Below are positions 45,456-53,453 of a stretch of 64,000 nucleotides of DNA, in pieces. The notes beneath the pieces are model-generated. The model was not told the origin of the DNA and did not search any database. It was given only the letters and a program-made list of their open reading frames with translations. A program made the translations under genes and the position numbers. Origin of the DNA: Desulfarculaceae bacterium (GTDB taxonomy: Bacteria > Desulfobacterota > Desulfarculia > Desulfarculales > Desulfarculaceae); the NCBI GenBank assembly GCA_021737145.1, contig JAIPEN010000014.1, positions 37,782 to 101,781 on the forward strand, in the 5' to 3' direction. Position 1 is the stretch's first letter, and every line of letters begins with the position of its first letter.

Positions 45456-46892
45456 TCAAATGGGGTTGTAGTCCATGCCGCTGGTCTCGGAATCGGGCAG
45501 CCCTTGCAGGGGGTCATAATCGACTTTGGGCTGGGCATCGCCGCGCCAGCTCTTAGGGGACACCTTCTCGGCAAAGGTGACGGCCAGGGAGTCGCCGCAA
45601 TCGGGGCTGGCCAGGCCGCGCTTTTTCATGTCCCTCTTGCGCTCCAGGGCCAGACGCTGCTTGCTATCGTGGGCGTATAGCGGCCCCACCAGGTCGTCGA
45701 CCAAATCGTCGTCGTCGGGGATTGAGCCGCCGGCCTTTAGCCAAGCCATCATCTCGCCCCATATCTCCGAGCGCTTGTTGTGGTACTTGTTTTCGTCGGT
45801 GGCCACGTCCCCGAAGTTGACCTCGATAACCTCGTGGCCGAGCTGGCGCAGCCGGTCCACCACCCCGGCCCCCATGCCGCCCACGTCCACAAAGGTGGCG
45901 TCCGGCTTCCAGGTGGTGATCTCGTGGGCCACGTGCCCGGCCAGGGTCATGGTGTCTATGCCGTAGAATTTTTGCTGAGGGTGGGTCAGCAGGCCCTGGC
46001 GCTTGGTGATAACGCTACGGTCATCACCAAAGCGGGCCACGTCCACGCCCAGAAGCTTGGCCGCGTGCTGGTACATCTCCGGGCGCATGAACTTGCCGCG
46101 CGCGGCATCCGCCAGGTTGTGGGCGATGAGCTGGTTAAAGGCGGCCCGGGGAAACTCGCCTTGCACCCGGACCTTGAAAATATCGCTGTTGCGCCCATAC
46201 TCGGCCTCCATCTCTTCCACGTACTCGGCGGAGACCAGCGGGCTGTCCTCGGAGTTGAAGGTGAGGCAGTTCCAGCGGGCGCGGTTCTTCTTGAACGCCT
46301 TGGCCGCATAGCCGGTGAGGTCGGTCGGGTTGCCCATGATCAGGATCGAGTTGCCCGCCTGAGTAAGGGCTCCCTTGACCGGCTCGAAGTTCTTTTCATG
46401 AACGCCGAAGGCTTCATCCACTACGAACATCAGGTTGTCGTCGTGGAATCCTTGCAGGGCGTCGGACTCGCCCCGGCGCGCGGTGCGGCCCACCGCGAAC
46501 CAGTCATCCGGGTTGGCCCTGTTGACCACCTTCTTGCTCTTTATGTCGAACTGGTCCCGGAAATGCGGCTCCAGCTTCTTTCCCCATTTGGACAGCTCGG
46601 CCCAAAGGATATCCTCAAGCTGGTGGGCCGTGGGCGCGGTCACCGGCACGCGCGCGTAGGGGAAGCAAACAAGCTTCCACCAAATGGCCATGGCCGCTCC
46701 CGAGCTCTTGCCTGTGCCGTGCCCGCTCTTCACCGCCGTGCGCGGCTTATGGGCCACTGAGTTTAGGAGTTGGTTTTGATGAAGAGTCGGGTCGACCCCC
46801 ATGGTGTCCTGCACGAACAACACGGGCTCTTGCTGCCATTGCTCCAGGTAGGAGTCGAGGACGTCAGTTACTTGAATCGTCGCCGTCTGCAC
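45456..46892 (-). CDS. Terminase large subunit
   Basis: The 478-aa packaging motor has a Walker A AVKSGHGTGKSSGAA (about residue 60), Walker B NLMFVVDEAFG, and a C-terminal RNase H-like nuclease with GVDVARFGDDRSVI (first Asp) and TFVDVGGMGAGVVDRL. Domain order and length fit TerL. It overlaps the small subunit gene, and the GNAT-like and portal genes follow. Confidence 0.95.
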   Translation of the reverse strand: MQTATIQVTDVLDSYLEQWQQEPVLFVQDTMGVDPTLHQNQLLNSVAHKPRTAVKSGHGTGKSSGAAMAIWWKLVCFPYARVPVTAPTAHQLEDILWAELSKWGKKLEPHFRDQFDIKSKKVVNRANPDDWFAVGRTARRGESDALQGFHDDNLMFVVDEAFGVHEKNFEPVKGALTQAGNSILIMGNPTDLTGYAAKAFKKNRARWNCLTFNSEDSPLVSAEYVEEMEAEYGRNSDIFKVRVQGEFPRAAFNQLIAHNLADAARGKFMRPEMYQHAAKLLGVDVARFGDDRSVITKRQGLLTHPQQKFYGIDTMTLAGHVAHEITTWKPDATFVDVGGMGAGVVDRLRQLGHEVIEVNFGDVATDENKYHNKRSEIWGEMMAWLKAGGSIPDDDDLVDDLVGPLYAHDSKQRLALERKRDMKKRGLASPDCGDSLAVTFAEKVSPKSWRGDAQPKVDYDPLQGLPDSETSGMDYNPI

Positions 46893-47493
46893 GGGCTTTC
46901 CTCTTTTCGGCGATTCGATTCAGCGCGTCCTCAAGCGTGTTCTGGCGCACCTCCTGCACGTCCTTGAACATGCCCTTGTAGCGGCCCAGCATCTCCAGGG
47001 CCTTCTCTTTGCTGTAGAGCTTTACCTTGATCTTGTCGCCGAACTTGCTCGGCTCCCGGCTGATCTCGCTGATCAACCGGCTGGCTCCCGGCGGCAGTTC
47101 GTCCAGGTTGTAAACAGTGAGGGTGCCGTCCTTTAGGTCCACTATGTCGGCTATGTCGCTGTGAGCGATGTTGGCCAGCTCAAGCAGCAGAGCCTCGATT
47201 TTGATCTCTGCCTGCTCGGCCAACTGGTCGGCCCGAGCCTGGATGGCGGCCTGAATGTCAGCATTTGTCAGCAACCGGCTGGCGTTGCGCCGGGCCGTCC
47301 CGGCGTTGACCCCATAAGCACGCATGTACGCCTTATAGGCGACCATCTTTGGGTCTGCCAGGAGGTGGTCAATGAACTTGCGCTGTTCAATATTGCACTG
47401 GAAATAAGGCTCCAGCGCCTTCTCGTTCTCGCTGGCGAACAGGCCGGTTAGAAGTGCCTGGCGCGGCGCGCTATTTTCCTGAGCCTGTTCCAT
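46864..47493 (-). CDS. Terminase small subunit
   Basis: I use the ATG at 47493 (209 aa); a GTG at 47520 is an alternative. The N-terminal helix-turn-helix region (RKFIDHLLADPKMVAYKAYMRAYGVNAGTARRNASRLLTNADIQAAIQAR) is the standard Terminase_2 DNA-recognition pattern, followed by a helical oligomerisation part. It overlaps terL by 29 nt. Confidence 0.88.
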   Translation of the reverse strand: MEQAQENSAPRQALLTGLFASENEKALEPYFQCNIEQRKFIDHLLADPKMVAYKAYMRAYGVNAGTARRNASRLLTNADIQAAIQARADQLAEQAEIKIEALLLELANIAHSDIADIVDLKDGTLTVYNLDELPPGASRLISEISREPSKFGDKIKVKLYSKEKALEMLGRYKGMFKDVQEVRQNTLEDALNRIAEKRKARADGDDSSN

Positions 47494-47576
47494 GACAAGC
47501 TCAGGTTTGCCAGCAAACACTCGTAATTTATAGGGGGTGTTTTACGAGATCAGGGGGTTTCGGGGGGTTTCGGGGG

Positions 47577-47807
47577 TCATTTTTTAAAGGGATGGATGCC
47601 CTCGCGCTCGCAATACTCTTGCACTGCCCATCGTGGATACTTGTAGCTGCCATTGACCGGCTTGGGTGTGCGCTCGATAAGGCCAGCCTCGGCCAGCTTG
47701 CGCAGGGTGTTGCCGTCTTCCTCGCCAATCAGCGACTTGACCATCCACGGCTTGAGCATCATCGGGAGTGCACCCCAACTCGTTACCTCAGCGCCCTTGT
47801 AGATCAT
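47577..47807 (-). CDS. Hypothetical 76-aa protein downstream of the helicase loader
   Basis: The ATG at 47807 overlaps the stop of the loader gene (ATGA). The product is rich in aromatic and basic residues (MMLKPWMVKSLIGEEDGNTLRKLAEAGLIERTPKPVNGSYKYPRWAVQEYCERE) and reads like a small DNA-binding winged helix. It may be a late-gene regulator because terminase starts after it. No family is recognised. Confidence 0.65.
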   Translation of the reverse strand: MIYKGAEVTSWGALPMMLKPWMVKSLIGEEDGNTLRKLAEAGLIERTPKPVNGSYKYPRWAVQEYCEREGIHPFKK

Positions 47808-48619
47808 TCCCAATCGCCCTCCGCCATCAGTGCACTAAAAGCCAGGCCCTCCACCCGCACCGCCTTGCAAATGCGCTGCAACCGGTCCCAGACCCGGTGA
47901 TGCTTCTTGTCGTGCAGGCTGGCGCTCATCTCCTTTTCGCCCGCGTTGGTGCCCACCAGCAGGGGCAGGCCCCGCCGCATGCGTTCGTCCACCACCTCGG
48001 TGATGAACCGCGCCACCCTTAGCCCCACCTTGCCCACGCCCAAATCGTCCAGCACCACCAGGTGCCGCCGCTCCACCGCCTCCATCATGTTGCGGGCCCG
48101 GCTGCCCTTGGCCATGCTCTTGGCGCTCTCCCGGGCCAGGGTGGGCACATGCACGTACACCCCGCTTTCCTCCTCGGCCCGCATGTTTTCCGCCAGGGTG
48201 CAGCACAACAGCACCGTCTTGCCCACCCCCGTGGGCCCGTGCAAGAAAAGCCCCTGCTTTAGGCCCAGCCAATCCCGGCACTCCTGCCAGGGCCGTTCCC
48301 ACAAGGCGAAGTCCTCGCCCTGCTTGATGGCCCGGGCCTCCCGGTAGGCCCGCTCAAAACTCCACTGCCCCAGGCCCGCCGGAAGGTTGGCCTCCATGGT
48401 GGCCGCCATTGCCTCCGCATGGCGCACCTGTGCCTGCTTCTCCCGCTGTTCGGCCTCGGAGCATTCCGGGTGTATCCCCTGGGGCAGCCATTTTTTTATC
48501 TGTTGCAGCCCCTTGATGGGCACCGGCCACACCGGCTTGTGGCACCGCCTGCAAATTTCCGGGGGCGGTGGCTCCGGCCACCCCGGCGGGGCCTTTTGGG
48601 CCATGGCGTCACGCTTCAT
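47804..48619 (-). CDS. DnaC-like helicase loader ATPase
   Basis: The 271-aa protein starts with a zinc-finger-like pair (ICRRCHKPVW...HPECSEAE), then an AAA+ domain: Walker A FLHGPTGVGKTVLL, Walker B HLVVLDDLG, and the arginine-containing end typical of DnaC/IstB. It would load the host helicase at the phage origin, the role of lambda P. It lies directly after the origin-bearing O-like gene. Confidence 0.9.
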   Translation of the reverse strand: MKRDAMAQKAPPGWPEPPPPEICRRCHKPVWPVPIKGLQQIKKWLPQGIHPECSEAEQREKQAQVRHAEAMAATMEANLPAGLGQWSFERAYREARAIKQGEDFALWERPWQECRDWLGLKQGLFLHGPTGVGKTVLLCCTLAENMRAEEESGVYVHVPTLARESAKSMAKGSRARNMMEAVERRHLVVLDDLGVGKVGLRVARFITEVVDERMRRGLPLLVGTNAGEKEMSASLHDKKHHRVWDRLQRICKAVRVEGLAFSALMAEGDWE

Positions 48620-49427
48620 CAGGGCCTCCCTTGCCTTTCAAAAACCGCCTCACCAGGCCGGGCCGGTCCCCGGAACCCCCTTTTGGGGGAGGACGGTCTG
48701 GGGGTGGGGATGGGTCTCCCGCGCGCGCGAGATACCCCATCGATGCCCCTTTTTTGGGTAAATTTTTTTCACCCCCTCCACCAGGATCGGGGACTTTTTC
48801 CCCATCTCCACCGCCCCCTGTATGCCCCATCGATACCCCATCGATGGGGCATTGCCCGCTGCCCTTCCCTTCCTCGGATACCCCATCGATACCCCATTCA
48901 TGGTCCATCGATGGGGTATCTTCTTCTTGCTCCAGCAGGCGGCTGGCCCGGTCTTGCACCACCTCCGCCATATCGGCCAGCCGCGCCCTGCGCGCCGGGA
49001 TGTTGTCGCCCTTCTTGATGCCGTCGATGGCGTCCAGCATGGCCAGGCCCAGCTTCTGATAGGCAGGCACCAATAGCGGCACCTGGGGCAAGGCGGTCAA
49101 CGAGGTGTATGCCCCGATAACCGAGCGCTCCCCCCGGCTGGCCCTGTCGTGCTCCAGGGCGGGCCGCAGGAAGACAAGCTTGGCCTCCGGGTGCCAGAGG
49201 GCCAAGCCCGCCGCCACAAGGCCGCTCACGGCCTCCTGGACTCGTTTCTCACTCCATCCTGGTGGTAGCTGGGGCAGGATGTCGGCCGGCCGGAAGCGGC
49301 TCACTCCCAGCCAGTGGCGCGGTTCCCGGAACCACAGCACATGCAACACCCGGAAAGCGTCGTCAGGCAGGCCCCTGATCGCTTCGTCGTATTGATACAG
49401 GCCCGGGTCTACTGCGCAGAATCCCAT
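48609..49427 (-). CDS. O-like replication initiator containing the probable origin
   Basis: The 272-aa product has an N-terminal winged-helix region (EAIRGLPDDAFRVLHVLWFREPRHWLGVSRF...GWSEKRVQEAVSGLVAAGLALWHPEAKLVFLRPAL) as in phage replication initiators. A linker with repeated 'IDGVSMG' motifs is encoded by DNA iterons (see 48732-48920). A Pro/Gly-rich tail follows. The loader gene overlaps its end. The arrangement copies lambda O-P, in which the origin lies inside O. Confidence 0.78.
   Translation of the reverse strand: MGFCAVDPGLYQYDEAIRGLPDDAFRVLHVLWFREPRHWLGVSRFRPADILPQLPPGWSEKRVQEAVSGLVAAGLALWHPEAKLVFLRPALEHDRASRGERSVIGAYTSLTALPQVPLLVPAYQKLGLAMLDAIDGIKKGDNIPARRARLADMAEVVQDRASRLLEQEEDTPSMDHEWGIDGVSEEGKGSGQCPIDGVSMGHTGGGGDGEKVPDPGGGGEKNLPKKGASMGYLARAGDPSPPPDRPPPKGGSGDRPGLVRRFLKGKGGPDEA
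48732..48920. other. Probable phage replication origin (iterons plus AT-rich tract)
   Basis: The 10-mer CCCCATCGAT occurs at 48735, 48825, 48836 and 48881, and inverted at 48840 and 48907. Two larger inverted repeats are ATGCCCCATCGAT / ATCGATGGGGCAT (5-nt gap) and GATACCCCATCGAT / ATCGATGGGGTATC (16-nt gap). A tract TTTTTTGGGTAAATTTTTTT at 48749 is the only strongly AT-rich run nearby and could be the unwinding element. No experimental proof. Confidence 0.7.
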
Positions 49428-49430
49428 GGG

Positions 49431-49847
49431 CTAGGCCACCTCCACCCGATCAATCGAAAAAGTGTAAAAGCCCGCCTCCTGGTCATAGGCGATGTCTCGC
49501 GGCTTGCGGTCGCCCGGTGCCTCCACCGCCGTCAGGATCGGCGCGTTGATGCGCCCGCCGCCGTGGCAGCCATAGCAACTCACGGTGTAGGTGTCCGGGC
49601 CCGTGCTCTTCTTGATGCCCACCAGCCGCCGCTCTTCATCCCAGAACCAGGCCACCCGGTCCCCGGGCTCCAGCCCGGTCTCTTCCATGGCGTCCGGGCT
49701 CAGGTGCAGCCAGTCGGCTATCTCTCCGCCGCATGTCCCGTATCCAAAATTGTGGGTCGTGCCCATCATGCGTACGAAAATGCCGTCCCCCGGCCGCAGG
49801 CCGTGCTTGGGCCTGGGCGCTCTAGGCAGGAATCGGCAAAAGCTCAT
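49431..49847 (-). CDS. Hypothetical prophage protein
   Basis: The ATG at 49847 overlaps the upstream stop (TGATG). The 138-aa product has a Gly-rich centre (MMGTTHNFGYGTCGGEIADWLHLSPDAMEETGLEPGDRVAWFWDEERRLVGIKK) that reads like a small beta-barrel with a possible AbrB/SpoVT-like turn. A Cys pair, CYGC, follows. No known family is assigned. Confidence 0.65.
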   Translation of the reverse strand: MSFCRFLPRAPRPKHGLRPGDGIFVRMMGTTHNFGYGTCGGEIADWLHLSPDAMEETGLEPGDRVAWFWDEERRLVGIKKSTGPDTYTVSCYGCHGGGRINAPILTAVEAPGDRKPRDIAYDQEAGFYTFSIDRVEVA

Positions 49848-50674
49848 CACGCCGCCTCCAGCAAATCCACCTTGAGCACATACGATTTCTCCCCCGGCTT
49901 GGCGTCCGCCGGGCTCTGCACCCTCTTGCGGCCCTGCCGTTGGGCCAGCTCCACCACCTTGCCCTTGTACGCCCGGTAGTCAATCGGGCTGGGCGGCTTG
50001 GCGTGGTTCAGCTTGCCCACGGCAAAGCAGTCTATGAACTCGTCCGCGGCCTCCATGCATTTGAGCGATTCCGCCGGCCAATAGGTGGGCTCCAGGCTGC
50101 ACCAGGTGGTGATCCCCAGCATCTTGGCCGCCGCCGCCGAGGCGCACCGGTCCCGGGGCAGGGCCGCGAAGGGCTCCACCCGGGCCGCCTTCTCGCTGTC
50201 CAGGGTGGTCAGCGAAATGCCGAACAGGTTGCCCGGCCAGCTCGCCAGCAGCTCCAAATCCCGCATGGCCAGCTCCCCGGCCTTGGTCAAAATTTGCGCG
50301 TTGTGTTGCAGCTCCACCCCCGGCCCGAACATGTCGCCGGGCACCGGGGCCTTCAGGGCCTGGATCGCCTCGCGGGTCAGGCCCAGCTCCTTTTCCAGGG
50401 GCTGATATGGATCTGTCAGGAAACCGAGCTGCACCAGCAGGCGCTCGCCCTTGCGGGCGTGGCTGGCCGCCTCCCTGGCGAACTGCTCCAAGGCCCCCTC
50501 GCGGGCCTCGGGATGGGCATGGAAGGCGGCCACGGACGGGAACCACCTCTGCTTGACTGACAACGTGGCCGCGTAGCAGGGATACTTGCAGCCATGGGGG
50601 CACCCCTTGTACAGGTTGGCCGCCCAGGGCGCATACTCCCGCGCCCGCCCCCCCGGCTGGTAGATAATGCTCAT
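49847..50674 (-). CDS. Radical SAM protein, spore-photoproduct-lyase-like
   Basis: From the ATG at 50674 the protein has 275 aa. The cluster motif is GCPHGCKYPCYA, a C-x3-C-x3-C spacing with one residue more than the usual C-x3-C-x2-C. Downstream, GKLNHAK and the TIM-barrel pattern (LFGISLTTLDSEKAARVEP) match the phage/SPL-like radical SAM group. Possible roles are DNA lesion reversal or nucleotide modification. The track start (50818) includes a shadow N-terminus. Confidence 0.8.
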   Translation of the reverse strand: MSIIYQPGGRAREYAPWAANLYKGCPHGCKYPCYAATLSVKQRWFPSVAAFHAHPEAREGALEQFAREAASHARKGERLLVQLGFLTDPYQPLEKELGLTREAIQALKAPVPGDMFGPGVELQHNAQILTKAGELAMRDLELLASWPGNLFGISLTTLDSEKAARVEPFAALPRDRCASAAAAKMLGITTWCSLEPTYWPAESLKCMEAADEFIDCFAVGKLNHAKPPSPIDYRAYKGKVVELAQRQGRKRVQSPADAKPGEKSYVLKVDLLEAA

Positions 50675-50811
50675 GACTCCTCCCAGGTGAAGCAATCGCA
50701 ACAGCCATCGGCCCGCACCGGCTGGGGCTTGCCCAGGTTCTCCTTGACCCTCTTCCAATGGATGCACCGGTAGCGCGTCCCGTCGATGAGGACCACCACC
50801 GAGGCGCACAA
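50671..50811 (-). CDS. Small zinc-ribbon-like ORF (possibly second half of a split gene)
   Basis: A 46-aa ORF starting at TTG: CASVVVLIDGTRYRCIHWKRVKENLGKP followed by DGCCDCFTWEES. Just before it, in the same frame, are the codons ECSLC and a TAA that closes the upstream 39-aa ORF. The Cys spacing of ECSLCA...YRC...CCDC would make one zinc-binding protein if the stop were absent. It overlaps the radical SAM start. Below the ORF track size limit. Confidence 0.5.
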   Translation of the reverse strand: MCASVVVLIDGTRYRCIHWKRVKENLGKPQPVRADGCCDCFTWEES

Positions 50812-50820
50812 GGAGCACTC

Positions 50821-50940
50821 TTAGCCCAGAGGCCGCCCGTCCGGCTCGTCCTCCAGTGGCGGCACGGGCGGGGCCTTGGGCTTCACCTCAACGGTGTTGC
50901 GGTGCAGCCATTCCTCCCAGCGGTACACCTCGGGGCTCAT
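50821..50940 (-). CDS. 39-aa ORF coupled to the upstream gene
   Basis: MSPEVYRWEEWLHRNTVEVKPKAPPVPP... ends in TAA and is in frame with the following Cys-rich ORF. Its ATG overlaps the stop of the 200-aa gene (ATGA). It is too short for the ORF track. Function unknown. Confidence 0.5.
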   Translation of the reverse strand: MSPEVYRWEEWLHRNTVEVKPKAPPVPPLEDEPDGRPLG

Positions 50941-51539
50941 TTTTCCCCGTCCTCTCTCTCCAGCTCCTGCTCCATGGCCGCCAGGGCGCACAGGCCCATC
51001 AGCACCAGGCGATAGTCGTTGCGCTGGGGGTCCTGGTGGTATTCACGCCTATGATTGAGCACCATATACATGGCCGTTTCATCCTGGGCCGCCTCCGGCG
51101 TGATCTCCAAGGTGGTGGCAATGGCCTTGACCGCCTTGGGGAAGGTTCGGGCCAACAGCGCCGCGTCGACAAACCCGCAACCGTGGAGCTGGCCCTCATG
51201 GGCCAGGGCCTTGATGCGCTCCAACACCCCCACCACCTCCACCCTGAGGGGCAGCTCGGTCAGCCTGTCGTCCAACACCTCCATGTGAATCTCTTGCAGC
51301 GCGGCCACCATGCCCGTGGCATCGGCCACGATCTGGTCCAGGTTGGCCCGGGCCAGCTTGAGCAAGGCCGGGGCCCACCCGGCCAGGAAGTCCCGCCAGG
51401 CCGCCCAGGCCGCGTTGGCCTCTGACGAATCCATGTCTTTATTACTTGCGGCCTCCCAGCGCTTATAAAGCTCTTCACCAAAGGCCAACACCCTGCCCGG
51501 CGAGTCGGTCATCTTCAAATTCTCTGGCGCCCTACCCAC
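50937..51539 (-). CDS. Hypothetical 200-aa prophage protein
   Basis: The start is GTG at 51539, after GGGAGG. The sequence is mostly helical (LLKLARANLDQIVADATGMVAALQEIHMEVLDDRLTEL, then FVDAALLARTFPKAVKAIATTLEITPEAAQDE), with no signature I know. It is part of the coupled early operon between the ASCH-domain and radical SAM genes. Confidence 0.7.
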   Translation of the reverse strand: MGRAPENLKMTDSPGRVLAFGEELYKRWEAASNKDMDSSEANAAWAAWRDFLAGWAPALLKLARANLDQIVADATGMVAALQEIHMEVLDDRLTELPLRVEVVGVLERIKALAHEGQLHGCGFVDAALLARTFPKAVKAIATTLEITPEAAQDETAMYMVLNHRREYHQDPQRNDYRLVLMGLCALAAMEQELEREDGEK

Positions 51540-51554
51540 CGCACACCTCCCTCA

Positions 51555-51668
51555 TCACCGGCAAAAATGCTCTACCAGACCCCAGACAGCGGCCACCACC
51601 ATGCCGAGAATGCAGACCCAAAACCCAACAACCCCAAGCCCCGCCAGTGCTTCGTCCCGCTCAATCAC
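51555..51668 (-). CDS. 37-aa single-span membrane peptide
   Basis: A GTG start overlaps the end of the ASCH-DUF4326 gene. The peptide VIERDEALAGLGVVGFWVCILGMVVAAVWGLVEHFCR is one membrane segment flanked by charges. Too short for the track; inferred from coupling and composition. Confidence 0.4.
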   Translation of the reverse strand: MIERDEALAGLGVVGFWVCILGMVVAAVWGLVEHFCR

Positions 51669-52431
51669 CGCACACCTCCCTCACCAGCTCGGCCAAAATA
51701 TCCCCGTGGCAGGGCTCATGCTCCCGGCAGTAGCAGCCCAAGCGCTTGCCCTTGAGCTCGTGCAGCCGGTCCCCGAACTTGTCCGCTGCGTAGCCCTTGA
51801 AGCGCTTCACGGCCAGCTTCACCGCTCCCTGCTTGCTCGGGGCTCCAGCCACCGCGACATTCTGGTCTAAGTCCCAAACCGCCCACCACCTGCGAGCGAC
51901 CTTATAAACCTTGTACGGATTCCCCCACCGCCCCGGCCGCGTGATCATCACGTCCGGGCACTCCACCCGCACGTCCACCCGCCTGGTGGTGCCGTCATGC
52001 GGGCGGAACAGCTCGTCCTTGTTCGGGCTCGGGGCCCAGAAAAAGGGCCGCGCCTGACGGCCGGCCAAGTAGGTCACCGGCTGGGCAAAGGGCTTGGGGT
52101 CGGCCAGCTCCCAGTGCCAGGCCCCCTTGGCCGCCCACCGGCTCCGGCTGTCTTGCCGACACCCGGTTATCTTCACCGTGCCCAGGATCGCCCGCCGGGG
52201 GGCAATAATATTTGCGAGGACTCCGGCCTCCAGCGGGCCCACCATTTTTCTTAGTTGGAGATAACTACATGCCGGGTCCCACTTGGCCCCCTGGAACACC
52301 AGCACCTCCAGGGGCAGCTTGTAGCTCTCTGGCAGGGCCTCGCCCCGGTTCTCCACGTCCTTGGCCAGGCCACCCTCCAGGAACATCAGAGAGCCCCAGG
52401 GTGCCCACACCGGCAGGCAATGCATGCTCAT
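51661..52431 (-). CDS. ASCH domain-DUF4326 fusion protein
   Basis: From the ATG at 52431, overlapping the thyX stop, the protein has 256 aa. Residues ~1-130 look like an ASCH domain, an RNA/nucleotide-binding PUA-like barrel (LPVWAPWGSLMFLEGGLAKDVENRGE...RRAILGTVKITGCR). The C-terminal ~100 residues match DUF4326: ITRPGRWGNPYKV and GKRLGCYCREHEPCHGDILAELV. Both domains occur separately in phages. The combination next to ThyX suggests a nucleotide- or modified-base-related role; this is inference. Confidence 0.78.
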   Translation of the reverse strand: MSMHCLPVWAPWGSLMFLEGGLAKDVENRGEALPESYKLPLEVLVFQGAKWDPACSYLQLRKMVGPLEAGVLANIIAPRRAILGTVKITGCRQDSRSRWAAKGAWHWELADPKPFAQPVTYLAGRQARPFFWAPSPNKDELFRPHDGTTRRVDVRVECPDVMITRPGRWGNPYKVYKVARRWWAVWDLDQNVAVAGAPSKQGAVKLAVKRFKGYAADKFGDRLHELKGKRLGCYCREHEPCHGDILAELVREVCGD

Positions 52432-53441
52432 GCCGCTTGCCCGACAAAGACATTCGGGTAAAGCTCGCGGGCCATGTCGCGCAGTGGCAGCATCACCTCG
52501 CGCATCTGCGGGTGAGCGGCCTTGTCGCACCTGAGCTTGAAGATGTGCTGCCATTCAGCCAGGGAGGCCGTGACGATAATCTCGGTCTTGGTTGAGTTGG
52601 GGAGCACGGAGCGGGCTTGCTGAGGGGACCAGCCCATCTTGAGGAGGTCGATATAGGCAAGTTCTGCGCCCCGGCAGGAGGCCAGCCATTGCCAGTCGGG
52701 GGTTATATCAGAGGTAGCTTCGGCGCGGTTCAACATTTCTAGGCGGCCGAACTCTCCCTCTTCGACGTCCACCCAAGGCGGGATCACGAAGGCCACCCCG
52801 CCCCCGTAGTTGCAATAGCGGGTGCTCTCCTGGGCGTAGCTGGCCGGGCGGTGGCGCACGATCTCATGAGTAACGCCCCTGTCGCAGACGATCTTTGCAG
52901 TAAATGCCGCCAGCTCGGGCCATGTCTGGATGTCTATTGCCTCCAAGGCATGAACCCGAGCTCCCACATATTTGATAGCATCGCGCCCACACCACTCGTT
53001 AAAGGCGCGGCGGTTGCCAACCAGCAGCCAGTTATCAAGGTCTGAATACTGGAAGATAAAGGGATGGTCGGGGTCAACCTCTCCCAAATGAGACAGGCGC
53101 TCTTTGGGCACGCGCCACACCTCCCAGCTATGCTCAATCATGGCAAGGTGGCCCTTGCCCTCCAGCATGGCCACGAACTTGTGGGCGCTGGTGGGGCACT
53201 TGCCGCCATCGCATACCCGACACGACAGCCTGTCAGTTCGATCTTCCTCCGCGCTATATAATTCGGTAGGCACCTCCCCGGAGCCATTGCACTCCGGACA
53301 CTTTGCCCAAGCCTTGTCCTCCGACTTGTAGCAGGTCCGCCCCGCCGCTTCTATCAGCCTCAGCGGTCGACCGAATGTATATGGCAATTCTTCGTGCCCA
53401 AAGGCCGCCAGTATCTCCACGCTCGGCTTTACTAAAATCAT
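52428..53441 (-). CDS. thyX: FAD-dependent thymidylate synthase ThyX with zinc-finger insert
   Basis: The ThyX motif RHRPASYAQESTR (consensus RHR-x7-S-x-R) is intact. The 337-aa length is longer than usual (220-250). Most of the excess is an insert after residue ~45: CPECNGSGEV...CRVCDGGKC, which looks like half of a DnaJ-type zinc finger. ThyX makes dTMP with FADH2 and methylene-tetrahydrofolate, giving the phage its own thymidine supply. It is coupled to the ASCH-DUF4326 gene. Confidence 0.9.
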   Translation of the reverse strand: MILVKPSVEILAAFGHEELPYTFGRPLRLIEAAGRTCYKSEDKAWAKCPECNGSGEVPTELYSAEEDRTDRLSCRVCDGGKCPTSAHKFVAMLEGKGHLAMIEHSWEVWRVPKERLSHLGEVDPDHPFIFQYSDLDNWLLVGNRRAFNEWCGRDAIKYVGARVHALEAIDIQTWPELAAFTAKIVCDRGVTHEIVRHRPASYAQESTRYCNYGGGVAFVIPPWVDVEEGEFGRLEMLNRAEATSDITPDWQWLASCRGAELAYIDLLKMGWSPQQARSVLPNSTKTEIIVTASLAEWQHIFKLRCDKAAHPQMREVMLPLRDMARELYPNVFVGQAA

Positions 53442-53453
53442 CTCGTTTCTCCC

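Noticed and set aside
47521-47576. Late promoter ahead of the terminase genes
   Set aside because: A TATAAA is visible on the minus strand, but no acceptable -35 lies at 16-18 nt; the G-rich repeats there have no clear function.
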